Assembly (NCBI GenBank): GCA_900546115.1
Contig: URBQ01000022.1
Coordinates: 1 to 44,939, forward strand
DNA length: 44,939 nucleotides
Direction: 5' to 3'
DNA from: an uncultured Collinsella sp.
GTDB lineage: Bacteria; Actinomycetota; Coriobacteriia; Coriobacteriales; Coriobacteriaceae
The notes beneath the pieces are model-generated. The model saw only the letters and a program-made list of their open reading frames with translations. It made no database searches and was not told where the DNA came from. A program made the translations under genes and the position numbers. Numbering within the stretch: the stretch's first letter is position 1; each line of letters opens with the position of its first letter. This document shows positions 8,816 through 17,539 of this stretch, in pieces.

Positions 8816-9874
8816 TCAGTTTTCCTTAACCGTCAGCGCGACCAGGCGAAATGCGATGGTGAGCACCGCCACGCCAATCACACCGGAAAGGATATACATG
8901 GCAGCCTGGCCGGCAAAGCCAAGGCTTTGCTCCTCGGAATAGGCCTGCAGATAATCGCCCGTGGGCAGGGCATCGGCAAAGGTCGGGGTATCGAGACCGA
9001 CCGAAGCCTGCAGGCTGTCATCGCCAGCCTCCTGAACGGCGGTCGCGGCGCCCTCGGCGTCCCACTCACCCCAGGCGTCACCCGTGGCCAGCAGGCCCAG
9101 CGGTGTTGCTACGACAAGCACGGCAACCAGGATGAGCGTGGGGACCAGCGAGGTCTTCTTGGCGGCAACGCCCTCGGCAGCAAGTTGGCCATCGACGGCC
9201 TCGGGCCCGACAATGATGCTCGGCGCCGTCTTCTTAATGAAACCGTAGATGGCGGCCGTCGCCACGCCCTCGATCACGCCGGCAACCAGCATATGCGGAA
9301 TCAACATGGCCGGAATAGCCACGGACAGCGGGAAGGGGCAGTACAGCGGCGCGCCCGAAGCGTTGGTAAAAAGCATCGGCTGAATACCAAACTCGATTGC
9401 CGCGCACAGGGCCGCCAGGCACAGGCCGACCCAACCGCTCACGACGGCAGAAACCGAGGTGCCCCAGCTCTTGTCGTGCAGACGGCTGTTGAGCGCACGG
9501 AACACGATAGCAGCGACAAACGGCAGCACAAAGGCCATGTTAAAGCAGTTGGCGCCAAACGACAGAACGCCGCCGTCGCCAAACAGCAGCGCCTGCAGCG
9601 CCAGCGCGACCGAGACAGCGATAGCCGCAGCCTCGGGGCCCAGCAGCAGCGCGATGAGCGCGCCGCCAACGGCGTGACCAGTGGTGCCGCCGGGCAGCGG
9701 CACGTTGAACATCATGAGCAAGAAGGAGAACGCGGCGCAGATGCCCAAGAACGCCATATGCTCGCGATCGAGCGTGGCGCGCACCTTTTTGATGCAGTGG
9801 ACCCATACGGGCACCATCGCCACCGCCATAACGGCATCGGTCTGCGGGGACAGGTAGTTATCTGGAATGTGCAT
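8816..9874 (-). CDS. nikM: nickel/cobalt ECF substrate-binding subunit, fused M-N type (NikMN/CbiMN)
   Basis: A 352-residue membrane protein that begins MHIPDNYLSP. The N-terminal Met-His inserts into the metal site in CbiM/NikM, so this start is decisive; GGGAGG precedes it. The first ~220 residues are the CbiM/NikM domain, with PLPGGTTGHAVGGALIA and the hydrophobic GDGGVL helix. After a linker, a PDGLE-like C-terminal domain (two helices, one near LVPTLILVAVLVV and one near the end) replaces the separate N subunit. It imports Ni2+ or Co2+. It is the first gene of a four-gene minus-strand operon, 57 nt from the NikR-like palindrome. Confidence 0.9.
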   Translation of the reverse strand: MHIPDNYLSPQTDAVMAVAMVPVWVHCIKKVRATLDREHMAFLGICAAFSFLLMMFNVPLPGGTTGHAVGGALIALLLGPEAAAIAVSVALALQALLFGDGGVLSFGANCFNMAFVLPFVAAIVFRALNSRLHDKSWGTSVSAVVSGWVGLCLAALCAAIEFGIQPMLFTNASGAPLYCPFPLSVAIPAMLIPHMLVAGVIEGVATAAIYGFIKKTAPSIIVGPEAVDGQLAAEGVAAKKTSLVPTLILVAVLVVATPLGLLATGDAWGEWDAEGAATAVQEAGDDSLQASVGLDTPTFADALPTGDYLQAYSEEQSLGFAGQAAMYILSGVIGVAVLTIAFRLVALTVKEN

Positions 9875-9931
9875 ATACGCCTCCCGGTTGCCGGCACATG
9901 GGATTGCAGCGCCGCTTGAACCATTTCATCA

Positions 9932-9959
9932 GTGTTACGAGCTAGATGATTCGTAACAC
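9932..9959. promoter_or_regulatory. NikR-like operator upstream of nikMN
   Basis: Perfect palindrome GTGTTAC-N14-GTAACAC; the arms extend to 9 bp as GTGTTACGA/TCGTAACAC with a 10-nt centre. This is the half-site and spacing predicted for NikR in several non-enteric bacteria, whereas E. coli uses GTATGA-N16-TCATAC. Its position before a nikMNQO operon supports nickel-responsive repression. No nikR gene is in the window. Confidence 0.78.
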
Positions 9960-9976
9960 GCCGCAGGCTATGATAG

Positions 9977-10015
9977 CAAAACGGCGCGCCGCCACAAAAG
10001 CAGCACGCCGTTTTG
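9977..10015 (-). terminator. probable terminator of pheST
   Basis: CAAAACGGCG (9977-9986) pairs with CGCCGTTTTG (10006-10015), a perfect 10-bp stem with a 19-nt loop. It lies about 110 nt past the pheT stop, and the minus-strand 3' arm ends in TTTTG. It separates pheST from the nik operator. Confidence 0.55.
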
Positions 10016-10124
10016 TAATGCGCGTGTCATATATGCAGGGTCAGCGATGCCTTATTCCGAACACCGCGGTCGCGCAGAGCTCCGCAGCAACCGCCATCAG
10101 GCCCTACGCCCCCCATCGCAAGCC

Positions 10125-12578
10125 CTAGCCGCGGACCTCGCCGTTTACGCCTTTGCATACCTTGGTGACAATCTTCTGGTGCGCTTTCTCGACCTCTTCG
10201 CTGGTAAGCGTGTGGTCGTCGGAGCGATACGTAAGCGCGAAGGCCATGGACTTCTTGCCCGCACCGATGCGGATGGGATCGCGGTAGACGTCGAACAGGC
10301 GCACGCCCTCGAGCAGCTTGCCTCCGGCACTCGTAATACGACGCTCAAGATCCTCGCAGGTCACAGTGTTGTCGACCACGATAGCGAGGTCGTGCTCAAC
10401 GGCCGGGTACTGCGAGAACTCACGGTAGTTCTCCTGGTTGCGGGCGCCCTTGATCAGTTTGTCCAGGTCGAGCTCAAAGGCGACGACGACCTCGTCAATG
10501 CCCATAGCCTCGCGCGCCTCGGGGTGGATCTCGCCAACCCAGCCCAGCACGGTACCGCCCGAGAGCACCTCGGCAGCACGACCCGGCTGCAGGAAGGCAT
10601 AGCTCTCGCCCTCGACGGGACGGAAGCGAACCTTCTCGATGCGCAGCTGGGCGAGCAGCTCCTCGACAATACCCTTGCCAAAGAAGAAGCGCAGCTTGCG
10701 GTACTTCATGTTCCAGGACTGCTCGCTCCACTGGCCCGAGAGCACACCCGCCACGGACTTGGTCTCCTTGGGCAGGCTGGCGTTCTCGCGACCGTGGAAC
10801 AGGCTGCCGACCTCGTACAGGTGCACGTTGGGCGTGCCGTGGGCCTCGTTATAGGCCACGGATTGCAGCAGGCCCGGCAGCAGCGAACGACGCATCTCGG
10901 TCTGCTCGGCTACCAGCGGATTCATGAGCACCACGGGGCAACCGCGGCCCTCGGTGGACATGCCGATCTTCTCCAGGTCGCCCGGGGCGGCAAAGCCAAA
11001 GGTCGTGGTCTCGTTGAGGCCGCAAGCGCGCAGGATCTCGCCGACCTTGCGGGTGAGCTTCTGCTCGCGGGTCAGACCGCCGATGTGGTTCTTGGCAGCC
11101 GGGATGGTCGCCGTCACACGGCCCATGCCCCACAGGCGCAGGACCTCCTCGATCAGGTCAATCTCGCGCGGCAGGTCGGGACGGAAGCTCGGCGGGGTGA
11201 CCATAAAGTCCTCGCCCTCGCGCTCGACGGTGCAGCCCAGACGGGTGAGCGAACGCTCGATAAAGTCGGGCTCGATGTCGGCACCGCAGATGGCGTGCAC
11301 GCGGGCTAGGCGCAGCTTAATGCTGTCGATGGTCTTGGGCGCGGGGAACACGTCCACATAGCCGGGAGCAACCTCGCCGCCGGCAATCTCCTCGATGAGC
11401 GCGCAGGCCACGTTGGCCACATCCACGCAGCCGGTCTCGTCGACCTGACGCTCAAAGCGGATGGAGGCGTCGGAGATCAGCGACAGATCGCGGCTGGTGT
11501 GCGAGGTGCGACCGGCGTTGAAGCAGGCGCTCTCGACCATCACGTCGACGGTGTCGTCCTCGATCTCGGAATCCATGCCGCCCATAACGCCGGCCAACGC
11601 CACGGGGCGCTCGCCGTCGGTGATGAGGCCCATGCCGGCGTCGAGCGTGCGCTCCTCGCCGTCGAGGGTCGTAAACTTCTCGTCCCGCTGGGCAGCGCGA
11701 ACCACCACGCGACGCCTGCCCTCGCGCTCGGCAAAGGTTGACAGATCAAAGGCGTGCAGCGGCTGACCGGTGAGCATCATCACATAGTTGGTGATGTCGA
11801 CGATGTTGTTGTGCAGGCGCACGCCCAGGGCGTTGAGGCGCTTGACCATCCAGTCGGGCGACGGGCCGACCTTCACGTTGCGCACGATGCGAGCGACATA
11901 GCGGTCGCACAGGCCCTCGTCGGCAATCTCAACGGAAAGCTCGTCATCGGTCGCGCGGCCGGCCTCGGCCTTGATGGCAGGCAGCTCAACGTGGAAATCG
12001 CGGTCGAAGATGGCACCGGTCTCGCGGGCCATGCCGATCATGGACAGGCAATCGGGACGGTTGGGCGTGATCTCGCAGTCGAGCACGGTGTCGCTCGAGC
12101 CCACGTACTCGGCAAACGGCATGCCGCAGGGCGTATCCTCGGGCAGGATCATGATGCCGGAGTGGTCGCCGCCCAGGCCAAGCTCGCGCGCGGAGCAGTT
12201 CATGCCCATGGACACGACGCCGCGAAGCTTGCTCTTCTTGATCTTGACGTCGCCGGGCAGAACTGCGCCGATCATGGCCGTGACGATGTGGTCGCCGGCC
12301 TCGAAGTTCTGCGCGCCGCAGACGATCTGCAGCGGAGCGGGATTGCCGTCGGCATCGAGGTTCTTGTCGCCCACATCGACCGAGCACACATACATGTGGT
12401 CGCTATCGGGGTGCGGGGTCTTGGTGAGCACCTTGGCGGTCACCACGTGGTCGAAGGACTCGCCCACGGTGTCGATCGCCTCGACCTCGGTGCCGGTACG
12501 GATATATTCGTCCGAAAGGGTCTTGGGATCCTCCGGAATATCGATCATGGTCTTGAGCCAGTCGTAAGAAACACGCAT
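10125..12578 (-). CDS. pheT: phenylalanine-tRNA ligase beta subunit
   Basis: An 817-residue beta subunit of the alpha2-beta2 enzyme that charges tRNA-Phe. Domains in order: N-terminal MRVSYDWLK; an EMAP/OB-type tRNA-binding domain (about 40-150, with CGAQNFEAGD); the B3/B4 editing domain; B5; the catalytic-like core with RPDLPREIDLIEEVLRLWG; and a C-terminal anticodon-binding FDX-ACB domain. The length is typical. It follows pheS by 184 nt on the same strand under the T-box leader. Confidence 0.97.
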   Translation of the reverse strand: MRVSYDWLKTMIDIPEDPKTLSDEYIRTGTEVEAIDTVGESFDHVVTAKVLTKTPHPDSDHMYVCSVDVGDKNLDADGNPAPLQIVCGAQNFEAGDHIVTAMIGAVLPGDVKIKKSKLRGVVSMGMNCSARELGLGGDHSGIMILPEDTPCGMPFAEYVGSSDTVLDCEITPNRPDCLSMIGMARETGAIFDRDFHVELPAIKAEAGRATDDELSVEIADEGLCDRYVARIVRNVKVGPSPDWMVKRLNALGVRLHNNIVDITNYVMMLTGQPLHAFDLSTFAEREGRRRVVVRAAQRDEKFTTLDGEERTLDAGMGLITDGERPVALAGVMGGMDSEIEDDTVDVMVESACFNAGRTSHTSRDLSLISDASIRFERQVDETGCVDVANVACALIEEIAGGEVAPGYVDVFPAPKTIDSIKLRLARVHAICGADIEPDFIERSLTRLGCTVEREGEDFMVTPPSFRPDLPREIDLIEEVLRLWGMGRVTATIPAAKNHIGGLTREQKLTRKVGEILRACGLNETTTFGFAAPGDLEKIGMSTEGRGCPVVLMNPLVAEQTEMRRSLLPGLLQSVAYNEAHGTPNVHLYEVGSLFHGRENASLPKETKSVAGVLSGQWSEQSWNMKYRKLRFFFGKGIVEELLAQLRIEKVRFRPVEGESYAFLQPGRAAEVLSGGTVLGWVGEIHPEAREAMGIDEVVVAFELDLDKLIKGARNQENYREFSQYPAVEHDLAIVVDNTVTCEDLERRITSAGGKLLEGVRLFDVYRDPIRIGAGKKSMAFALTYRSDDHTLTSEEVEKAHQKIVTKVCKGVNGEVRG

Positions 12579-12762
12579 CTAGCTCTCCTTTCATACTGAA
12601 AGCCTGCGAAGAGATGCAGGTGGAAACTTCAACTTTGTGAACATTCCTTACAAAGCGAGGGTTGTCCAAGTGCGGCAGATCGGCCCGAAAGAGGAGTGCC
12701 GCGTACTTTGGTACGCAAGCGACGAATGAGCGCCGAGGTGCCGTGCTTGGGCAAGCCGCAGC

Positions 12763-13839
12763 CTAGAACTGATTCAAGAAACGCATATCGCCAGTCATGA
12801 GCGTTCTGAGGTCGGGCAGGTCGTAGCGCAGGGCCGCGACGCGCTCGGCGCCAATGCCAAAGGCGAAGCCGGTGTACTTCTCGGGGTCGATGCCGCAGTT
12901 GATCAGGACGTTGGGGTCGACCATGCCGCAGCCCAGGATCTCGATCCAGCCGCTGTGCTTGCAGAAGTTGCAGCCCTTGCCGCCGCACACGTGGCAGCTC
13001 ACGTCCACCTCGCAGCTGGGCTCGGTGAAGGGGAAGAAGTGTGGGCGATAGCGCGTCTTGCGGTCCTCGCCAAACATGCACTTAACAAAGTAGTCGAGCG
13101 TGCCCTTAAGGTCGCCAAAGGTAATGCCCTCGTCGACGACCAGGCCCTCGATCTGGTTGAACTGCGGCAGGTGACAGGCATCGGCCGTGTCGGGACGGTA
13201 GACGGTGCCCGGGCAGATCATGTAGATGGGCGGCTTCTGCGACTCCATAGTGTGGATCTGCACGCCCGAAGTCTGGGTGCGCAGCAGCACGTCGGACTCG
13301 CCGTGGGCGTGAGCCTCGGGGTGCGCGACGCTGCCGGGGTTGTTGTCGACCACGTAGAAGGTATCGCGGGCCGAGCGGCTCGGGTGATCCATGGGGGCGT
13401 TGAGCGCGGTGAAGTTGTAGTAGGAGGTGTCGACCATGGGGCCGGACTCGACGGTGTAGCCGATGCCGCAGAAGATGTCCTCGGCCTCCTCGATAATCTG
13501 CTTGATCAGGTGCTGGTGGCCGATCTGCGGACGGATGCCCGGCAGCGTGATGTCGACGGCGTCGTGCTCCAGTGCGCGCTTGAGGGCGGCGGCCTTCATC
13601 TCGGTGGTGCGCTCGTCGAGCATGCCCTCAATCAGCTGGCGCATCTCGTTGGCTCGCTTGCCCATCACGGGACGATCCTCGGGGGCGAGCTTGCCCATCA
13701 TGCGCATCAGGCCGGTGATGCGGCCCTTGCGGCCGAGCAGCTCAACGCGCGCAGCCTCGAGCTTGGCTGCGTCGTCGGCGCCTGCGACGAGCTCCTTGGC
13801 CTCTTCCTCGAGTTTGACCAGATCATCAATCAGACTCAT
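12763..13839 (-). CDS. pheS: phenylalanine-tRNA ligase alpha subunit
   Basis: The 358-residue catalytic alpha subunit. The N-terminal coiled-coil (MSLIDDLVKLEEEAKEL) binds tRNA. Class II motifs include HPSRSARDTFY and the substrate-site FTEPSCEVDVSC. The Cys-rich CHVCGGKGCNFC segment and GWIEILGCGMVDP are common in Gram-positive PheS. The start at 13839 has GGGAAG upstream and gives the family N-terminus; the frame stays open upstream into the T-box leader, but that extension is not coding. First gene of pheST. Confidence 0.97.
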   Translation of the reverse strand: MSLIDDLVKLEEEAKELVAGADDAAKLEAARVELLGRKGRITGLMRMMGKLAPEDRPVMGKRANEMRQLIEGMLDERTTEMKAAALKRALEHDAVDITLPGIRPQIGHQHLIKQIIEEAEDIFCGIGYTVESGPMVDTSYYNFTALNAPMDHPSRSARDTFYVVDNNPGSVAHPEAHAHGESDVLLRTQTSGVQIHTMESQKPPIYMICPGTVYRPDTADACHLPQFNQIEGLVVDEGITFGDLKGTLDYFVKCMFGEDRKTRYRPHFFPFTEPSCEVDVSCHVCGGKGCNFCKHSGWIEILGCGMVDPNVLINCGIDPEKYTGFAFGIGAERVAALRYDLPDLRTLMTGDMRFLNQF

Positions 13840-13925
13840 GTCTTCCCTTTCGTCTCTCGCGCTCTCCGTTTGCCGAGGCGGCTGCCGCCGTCTGGCGTTG
13901 TGAAAACGCGGCCCGGTTCGGTAAT

Positions 13926-13967
13926 AAAAAAACCGTCCTCGGGCATGTGCATTGCCCAAGGACGGTT
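13926..13967 (-). terminator. T-box terminator hairpin of the pheST leader
   Basis: On the minus strand AACCGTCC...GGACGGTT forms a strong stem, followed by a run of T to 13926. It is 87 nt before the pheS start codon. It competes with the antiterminator built around the T-box sequence. Confidence 0.92.
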
Positions 13968-14213
13968 GAATTCCGCGGTACCACCTTGTTTGACGCGGCG
14001 GATGTCTGGCCCGCCGTGCCCACTCTGCGCCCCTTATCGCGAGGCTCACGGCTTCCCTACTGGGGCTTCGCCGCCGCTAGCCGCGTGCCCGTTGAGGTCG
14101 CTGCTCGGGAGTGAACGCTTGGCCCTTGTCACCGCAGGAAGGCTTGCAGCCCATGACCTTCCCTCTCTTGCCGGCGACGCGGCGGGCAAAACCCTCTCCG
14201 TCAACGCATTGGG
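13926..14213 (-). ncRNA. T-box riboswitch leader of pheST (tRNA-Phe sensing)
   Basis: The minus strand carries AAGGTGGTACCGCGG at 13987-13973, a near-perfect copy of the T-box antiterminator sequence that pairs with the free NCCA end of uncharged tRNA. The terminator hairpin follows at once. A long stem I region lies upstream, and the triplet UUC (plus coordinates 14113-14115), followed by A, is a suitable phenylalanine specifier. T-box RNAs raise expression when charged tRNA-Phe is scarce. The T-box and terminator are seen directly; the specifier placement is inferred. Confidence 0.9.
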
Positions 14214-14217
14214 CTAC

Positions 14218-14223
14218 AGGATA
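14218..14223 (-). promoter_or_regulatory. candidate extended -10 of the pheST leader promoter
   Basis: The minus strand reads TGGTATCCT, an extended -10 form (TGnTATCCT), just before the start of the T-box stem I region. A small palindrome CCACA-caa-TGTGG overlaps it. No good -35 is visible. Confidence 0.4.
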
Positions 14224-14344
14224 CCACATTGTGTGGTCGTATCGCCGCGTTCCGTTTTGTTCGTGCTGGGTACAAGGCGGGTAGCTGTGCAAACTGGCCG
14301 CGCGCCCACCCGAGGCGCTCGGCTCACGAGATCAAGGATATGGT

Positions 14345-15919
14345 ATGGGAAAGAAACTCGATAAGAAGGCCGAGCCTGCAGCGGGCAAGACATCCAAAGG
14401 CATGAAGGTCGATAAGGCCGTCAAAAAATTCCGCAAGCTCGAAGGCAAACTGTGGACCCGCGAGTACCTGCTCAAGATTGCCGAGTTCGATGGCGCGACG
14501 ATTGCCCCCGCCAACGGCGCCGCGGCCCGCGCCGACGCCATGGGCACCCTTGCCGGCGAGCATCACAAGCTGCTGACCAGCGAAAAGTCTGTCGAACTTG
14601 TGCGCTCGCTGGCACGCGAGACCGTCACCGGAGGCAAGATCGACGACCCGCAGCTGCTCGACGAGATCCGTGTGCTCGGCCGCGACCAGCGCGAGGCAAG
14701 CGCCATTCCCACCGAGGAGGCCGAGGCCTGGACCAGGCTCACCTGCGAGGCCGATGCCGTGTGGCACAAGGCCAAGACGGCCAATGACTGGGCGAGCTTT
14801 GAACCCTATGTGGATAGAATCGTCGCCCAGCTTAAGCATCAGGCCGAGCTCATGGACCCCAAGCGCGACCCATACGACGTTTGGCTCGACCAGTACGAGC
14901 GCGGCCTTTCCACCAAGAGCTTCGACGCGTTTTGCGATGAGGTCAAGGCGACGGTCGTGCCGCTCGTGCACGCCATCGGCGAGCGCGGCCAGCAGCCCGC
15001 TGCCGACTTTTTGCACGCCCGCGTGCCCGAGGCCGCCCAGCGCGCCATGAGCTTCGACCTTATGAAGCTCGTCGGCCTGGACCTGAACGACACCACGCTT
15101 GCCTTTACCGAGCACCCGTTTAGCGAGGGCTTTGCCGTGGGCGACGCGCGCATCGCGACGCACATCTACGAGGACGACTGCATCTCCAACGTCTACAGCA
15201 TCATCCACGAGGCGGGCCACGCCATGTACGAGCTGGGCGTCAATCCTGCCTATGCGCGCACCTGTCTTGAAGGTGGCACCTCCATGGGCATCCACGAGAG
15301 CCAGAGCCGCTTTTTCGAGAACACCGTGGGCCGCAGCCGCGCCTTTATGGGCCCGCTGCTTGAGGTACTGCGCCGCCACGCGCCCGAGGTCTACGGCGAC
15401 GTCGACGAGGACACGCTCTACCGCGCCGTGAACATCGCGCAGCCTTCGCTGATCCGCACCGAGGCCGACGAGCTCACCTATCCGCTGCACGTTATGGTGC
15501 GCTACGAGATCGAGCGCATGCTGTTTGCCGGCGAGGCCACAGCCAAGGATATCCCCGCGCTTTGGAATCGCTTCATGGATGAGTACCTGGGCATTCCCGT
15601 TCCCGACGACACGCGCGGCTGCCTGCAGGATACGCACTGGAGCGGCGGTTCGTTTGGCTACTTCCCCACGTATGCGCTGGGTAGCGCCTACGATGCCATG
15701 TTTGTGCCGGCCATGTGCCGCGACGGTGTCGACCTCAACGGCGCCTGTGCGAGCGGCGATTTGGCACCCGTCCGCGCCTGGCTGGGCGAGCACATTTGGC
15801 AGTGGGGCCGCGCCAAGGACGCGCCGGAGCTCATCAAGGGCGCCTGCGGCATGGCGTTCGATGCCCGCTACTACTGCAGCTACCTGCAGGACAAGTTCAC
15901 CACACTGTACGAGCTGTAA
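14345..15919 (+). CDS. M32-family metallocarboxypeptidase
   Basis: A 524-residue Taq-type carboxypeptidase that removes C-terminal residues from peptides, probably in the cytosol. It has the zinc motif HEAGH (in IIHEAGHAMYE), the downstream conserved GTSMGIHESQSRFFEN with the third zinc ligand Glu, and the C-terminal DTHWSGGSFGYFPTYALG family signature. The N-terminal ~30 residues are Lys-rich and longer than usual. AAGGA stands 7 nt before the ATG. It is divergent from pheST and monocistronic. The length fits the family. Confidence 0.95.
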   Translation: MGKKLDKKAEPAAGKTSKGMKVDKAVKKFRKLEGKLWTREYLLKIAEFDGATIAPANGAAARADAMGTLAGEHHKLLTSEKSVELVRSLARETVTGGKIDDPQLLDEIRVLGRDQREASAIPTEEAEAWTRLTCEADAVWHKAKTANDWASFEPYVDRIVAQLKHQAELMDPKRDPYDVWLDQYERGLSTKSFDAFCDEVKATVVPLVHAIGERGQQPAADFLHARVPEAAQRAMSFDLMKLVGLDLNDTTLAFTEHPFSEGFAVGDARIATHIYEDDCISNVYSIIHEAGHAMYELGVNPAYARTCLEGGTSMGIHESQSRFFENTVGRSRAFMGPLLEVLRRHAPEVYGDVDEDTLYRAVNIAQPSLIRTEADELTYPLHVMVRYEIERMLFAGEATAKDIPALWNRFMDEYLGIPVPDDTRGCLQDTHWSGGSFGYFPTYALGSAYDAMFVPAMCRDGVDLNGACASGDLAPVRAWLGEHIWQWGRAKDAPELIKGACGMAFDARYYCSYLQDKFTTLYEL

Positions 15920-16020
15920 GGATTGACCAGCACGCCATCGCCAACGCCAACTATGTTGACGCCAATGTCTTGGCAACGTCAGCGAAAACGACCCTAAGCG
16001 AGCAAGGTGACGTGAAATGA

Positions 16021-16049
16021 AAGGGCGCTGACCTTCTGGTCGCGCCCTT
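16021..16049 (+). terminator. hairpin between the M32 carboxypeptidase and glmM
   Basis: AAGGGCGcTGACC (16021-16033) pairs with GGTCGCGCCCTT (16038-16049) with one bulge. The plus side lacks a T-run; the minus side ends TTTCATTT. It probably serves both convergent genes. Confidence 0.5.
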
Positions 16050-16094
16050 GAAATTGAACGTCAGATTGCCGCTTAGGGGCGTTTGCAGCGTCGA

Positions 16095-16128
16095 GTAGTT
16101 ACGCGGTTTGGTAAAACCGCGTAACTAC
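16095..16128. repeat. perfect 15-bp hairpin overlapping the glmM stop codon
   Basis: GTAGTTACGCGGTTT (16095-16109) and AAACCGCGTAACTAC (16114-16128) are perfect complements around a GGTA loop. The glmM stop (16125-16127) lies inside the arm. There is no U-tail, so it may be an mRNA 3' stabiliser or a dispersed repeat rather than a standard terminator. Confidence 0.75.
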
Positions 16129-17456
16129 AGAGACTCGAGCGCGTTGGCGATGCGCTTCATGGCGGCGTCGGCGGCGGCTTGGTCGGGGGCTTCGGCCAAA
16201 ACGCGGATCACCGACTCGGTTCCGCTCTTGCGCACCAGTACGCGGCCATCGCCTGCCAGCGCAGCCTCGGCCTCGGCGATGGCGTTCTGCACGCCCATGT
16301 TCTCGAGCGCGGCGTCCTTGTCCGCCACGTGCACGGCCACCTGCGCCTGCGGCAGCAGCTTGCACGGAGCCGTGAGCTGCGAGAGCGTCTCGCGCTCGGC
16401 ACGAATCACTTCCATCACGCGCAGCGAGGTCATAATGCCGTCGCCCGTGCGCTCGATATCGCCAAAGATCGTATGGCCCGTCTGCTCGCCGCCCAGGCTG
16501 TAGCCGCCCTCGCGCATCTTGGCATACACATGACGGTCGCCCACGCCGCTGGTCACGGCACTCAGGCCGGCAAGCTCCAGCGACTTGACCAGGCCAAAGT
16601 TGCTGGCGATCGTCGGCACCACGGTACCGCCCGAAAGGCGACCGTGCTTGTTCAGATACACGCCGCACACGTACAGGATTTGGTCGCCGTCGACCACACG
16701 GCCGCGCTCATCCACGGCCAGGCAGCGGTCGGCATCGCCGTCGTAGGCAAAACCCACGTCCAGGCCCTGCTCCACCACGTGGCGCTGCAGGCGCTCCATA
16801 TGCGTGGAGCCACAGTCGACGTTGATGTTAAAACCATCGGGCGCGGCACTGATCACGCGCACGTCGGCACCCAGTGCGTCGAACACCGGCTTGGCCACCG
16901 AGGATGCCGAGCCGTTGGCGCAGTCGATGCCGATCTTAACGCCCTGCAGCGAAAAGTTCGCGCTTGCGATGAGCGAGGCAATATAGCGGTTGCGACCCTG
17001 CATGTAGTCCACCGTGGCGCCGATGTGATTGCCCGTTGCCAGCGGCACCTCGCTCTTGCCATCGATATAGTCCTCGATGAGCTCCAGCACGTCCTCGTCC
17101 ATCTTAAAGCCGTCGCTGTTGACAAGCTTAATGCCGTTATCGCAAAACGGGTTGTGGCTCGCACTGATCATGATGCCGCAATCGAAGCAGCCCTCCACGG
17201 TCTGATGCGCCACGCCCGGCGTGGGGATCACGTGCAGCATATAGGCGTCCGCACCGCTCGCGACCAGGCCGCTCACCAGCGCCGCCTCAAACATATAGCT
17301 CGAGCGACGGGTGTCCTTGCCCACGATGACGCGCGCCTTGCGCTCGCGGTTGGCGCCGTAATACCAGCCCACAAAACGGCCAATCTTATAAGCGTGCTCT
17401 ACCGTCAGCCCAACGTTGGCCTCACCGCGAAAGCCGTCGGTGCCAAAGTACTTCAT
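16125..17456 (-). CDS. glmM: phosphoglucosamine mutase
   Basis: Converts glucosamine-6-phosphate to glucosamine-1-phosphate for UDP-GlcNAc and peptidoglycan synthesis. The 443-residue protein starts KYFGTDGFRG, has the phosphoserine loop GIMISASHNPF, the metal loop DGDADRC and the sugar-specificity GGEQTGH loop, and ends with the phosphate-binding RKSGTE motif. AAGGAG precedes the ATG. A terminator separates it from the upstream DUF4012 gene. The stop lies within a perfect hairpin. Confidence 0.96.
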   Translation of the reverse strand: MKYFGTDGFRGEANVGLTVEHAYKIGRFVGWYYGANRERKARVIVGKDTRRSSYMFEAALVSGLVASGADAYMLHVIPTPGVAHQTVEGCFDCGIMISASHNPFCDNGIKLVNSDGFKMDEDVLELIEDYIDGKSEVPLATGNHIGATVDYMQGRNRYIASLIASANFSLQGVKIGIDCANGSASSVAKPVFDALGADVRVISAAPDGFNINVDCGSTHMERLQRHVVEQGLDVGFAYDGDADRCLAVDERGRVVDGDQILYVCGVYLNKHGRLSGGTVVPTIASNFGLVKSLELAGLSAVTSGVGDRHVYAKMREGGYSLGGEQTGHTIFGDIERTGDGIMTSLRVMEVIRAERETLSQLTAPCKLLPQAQVAVHVADKDAALENMGVQNAIAEAEAALAGDGRVLVRKSGTESVIRVLAEAPDQAAADAAMKRIANALESL

Positions 17457-17475
17457 GCGCTCTCCTTACAAAATA

Positions 17476-17502
17476 GGGGCGGACAGATTGCCTGTCCGCC
17501 CC
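17476..17502 (-). terminator. terminator of the DUF4012 gene
   Basis: GGGGCGGACAG (17476-17486) pairs perfectly with CTGTCCGCCCC (17492-17502). On the minus strand the stem is followed by TATTTTG. It lies between the DUF4012 stop and the glmM start. Confidence 0.8.
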
Positions 17503-17539
17503 AAAATGGTACTCGATTATCTGCGCTACCAGAAAAACC

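Noticed and set aside
14324..15976. Open frame opposite the M32 carboxypeptidase
   Set aside because: Antisense shadow; the plus-strand gene has zinc motifs and a ribosome site.
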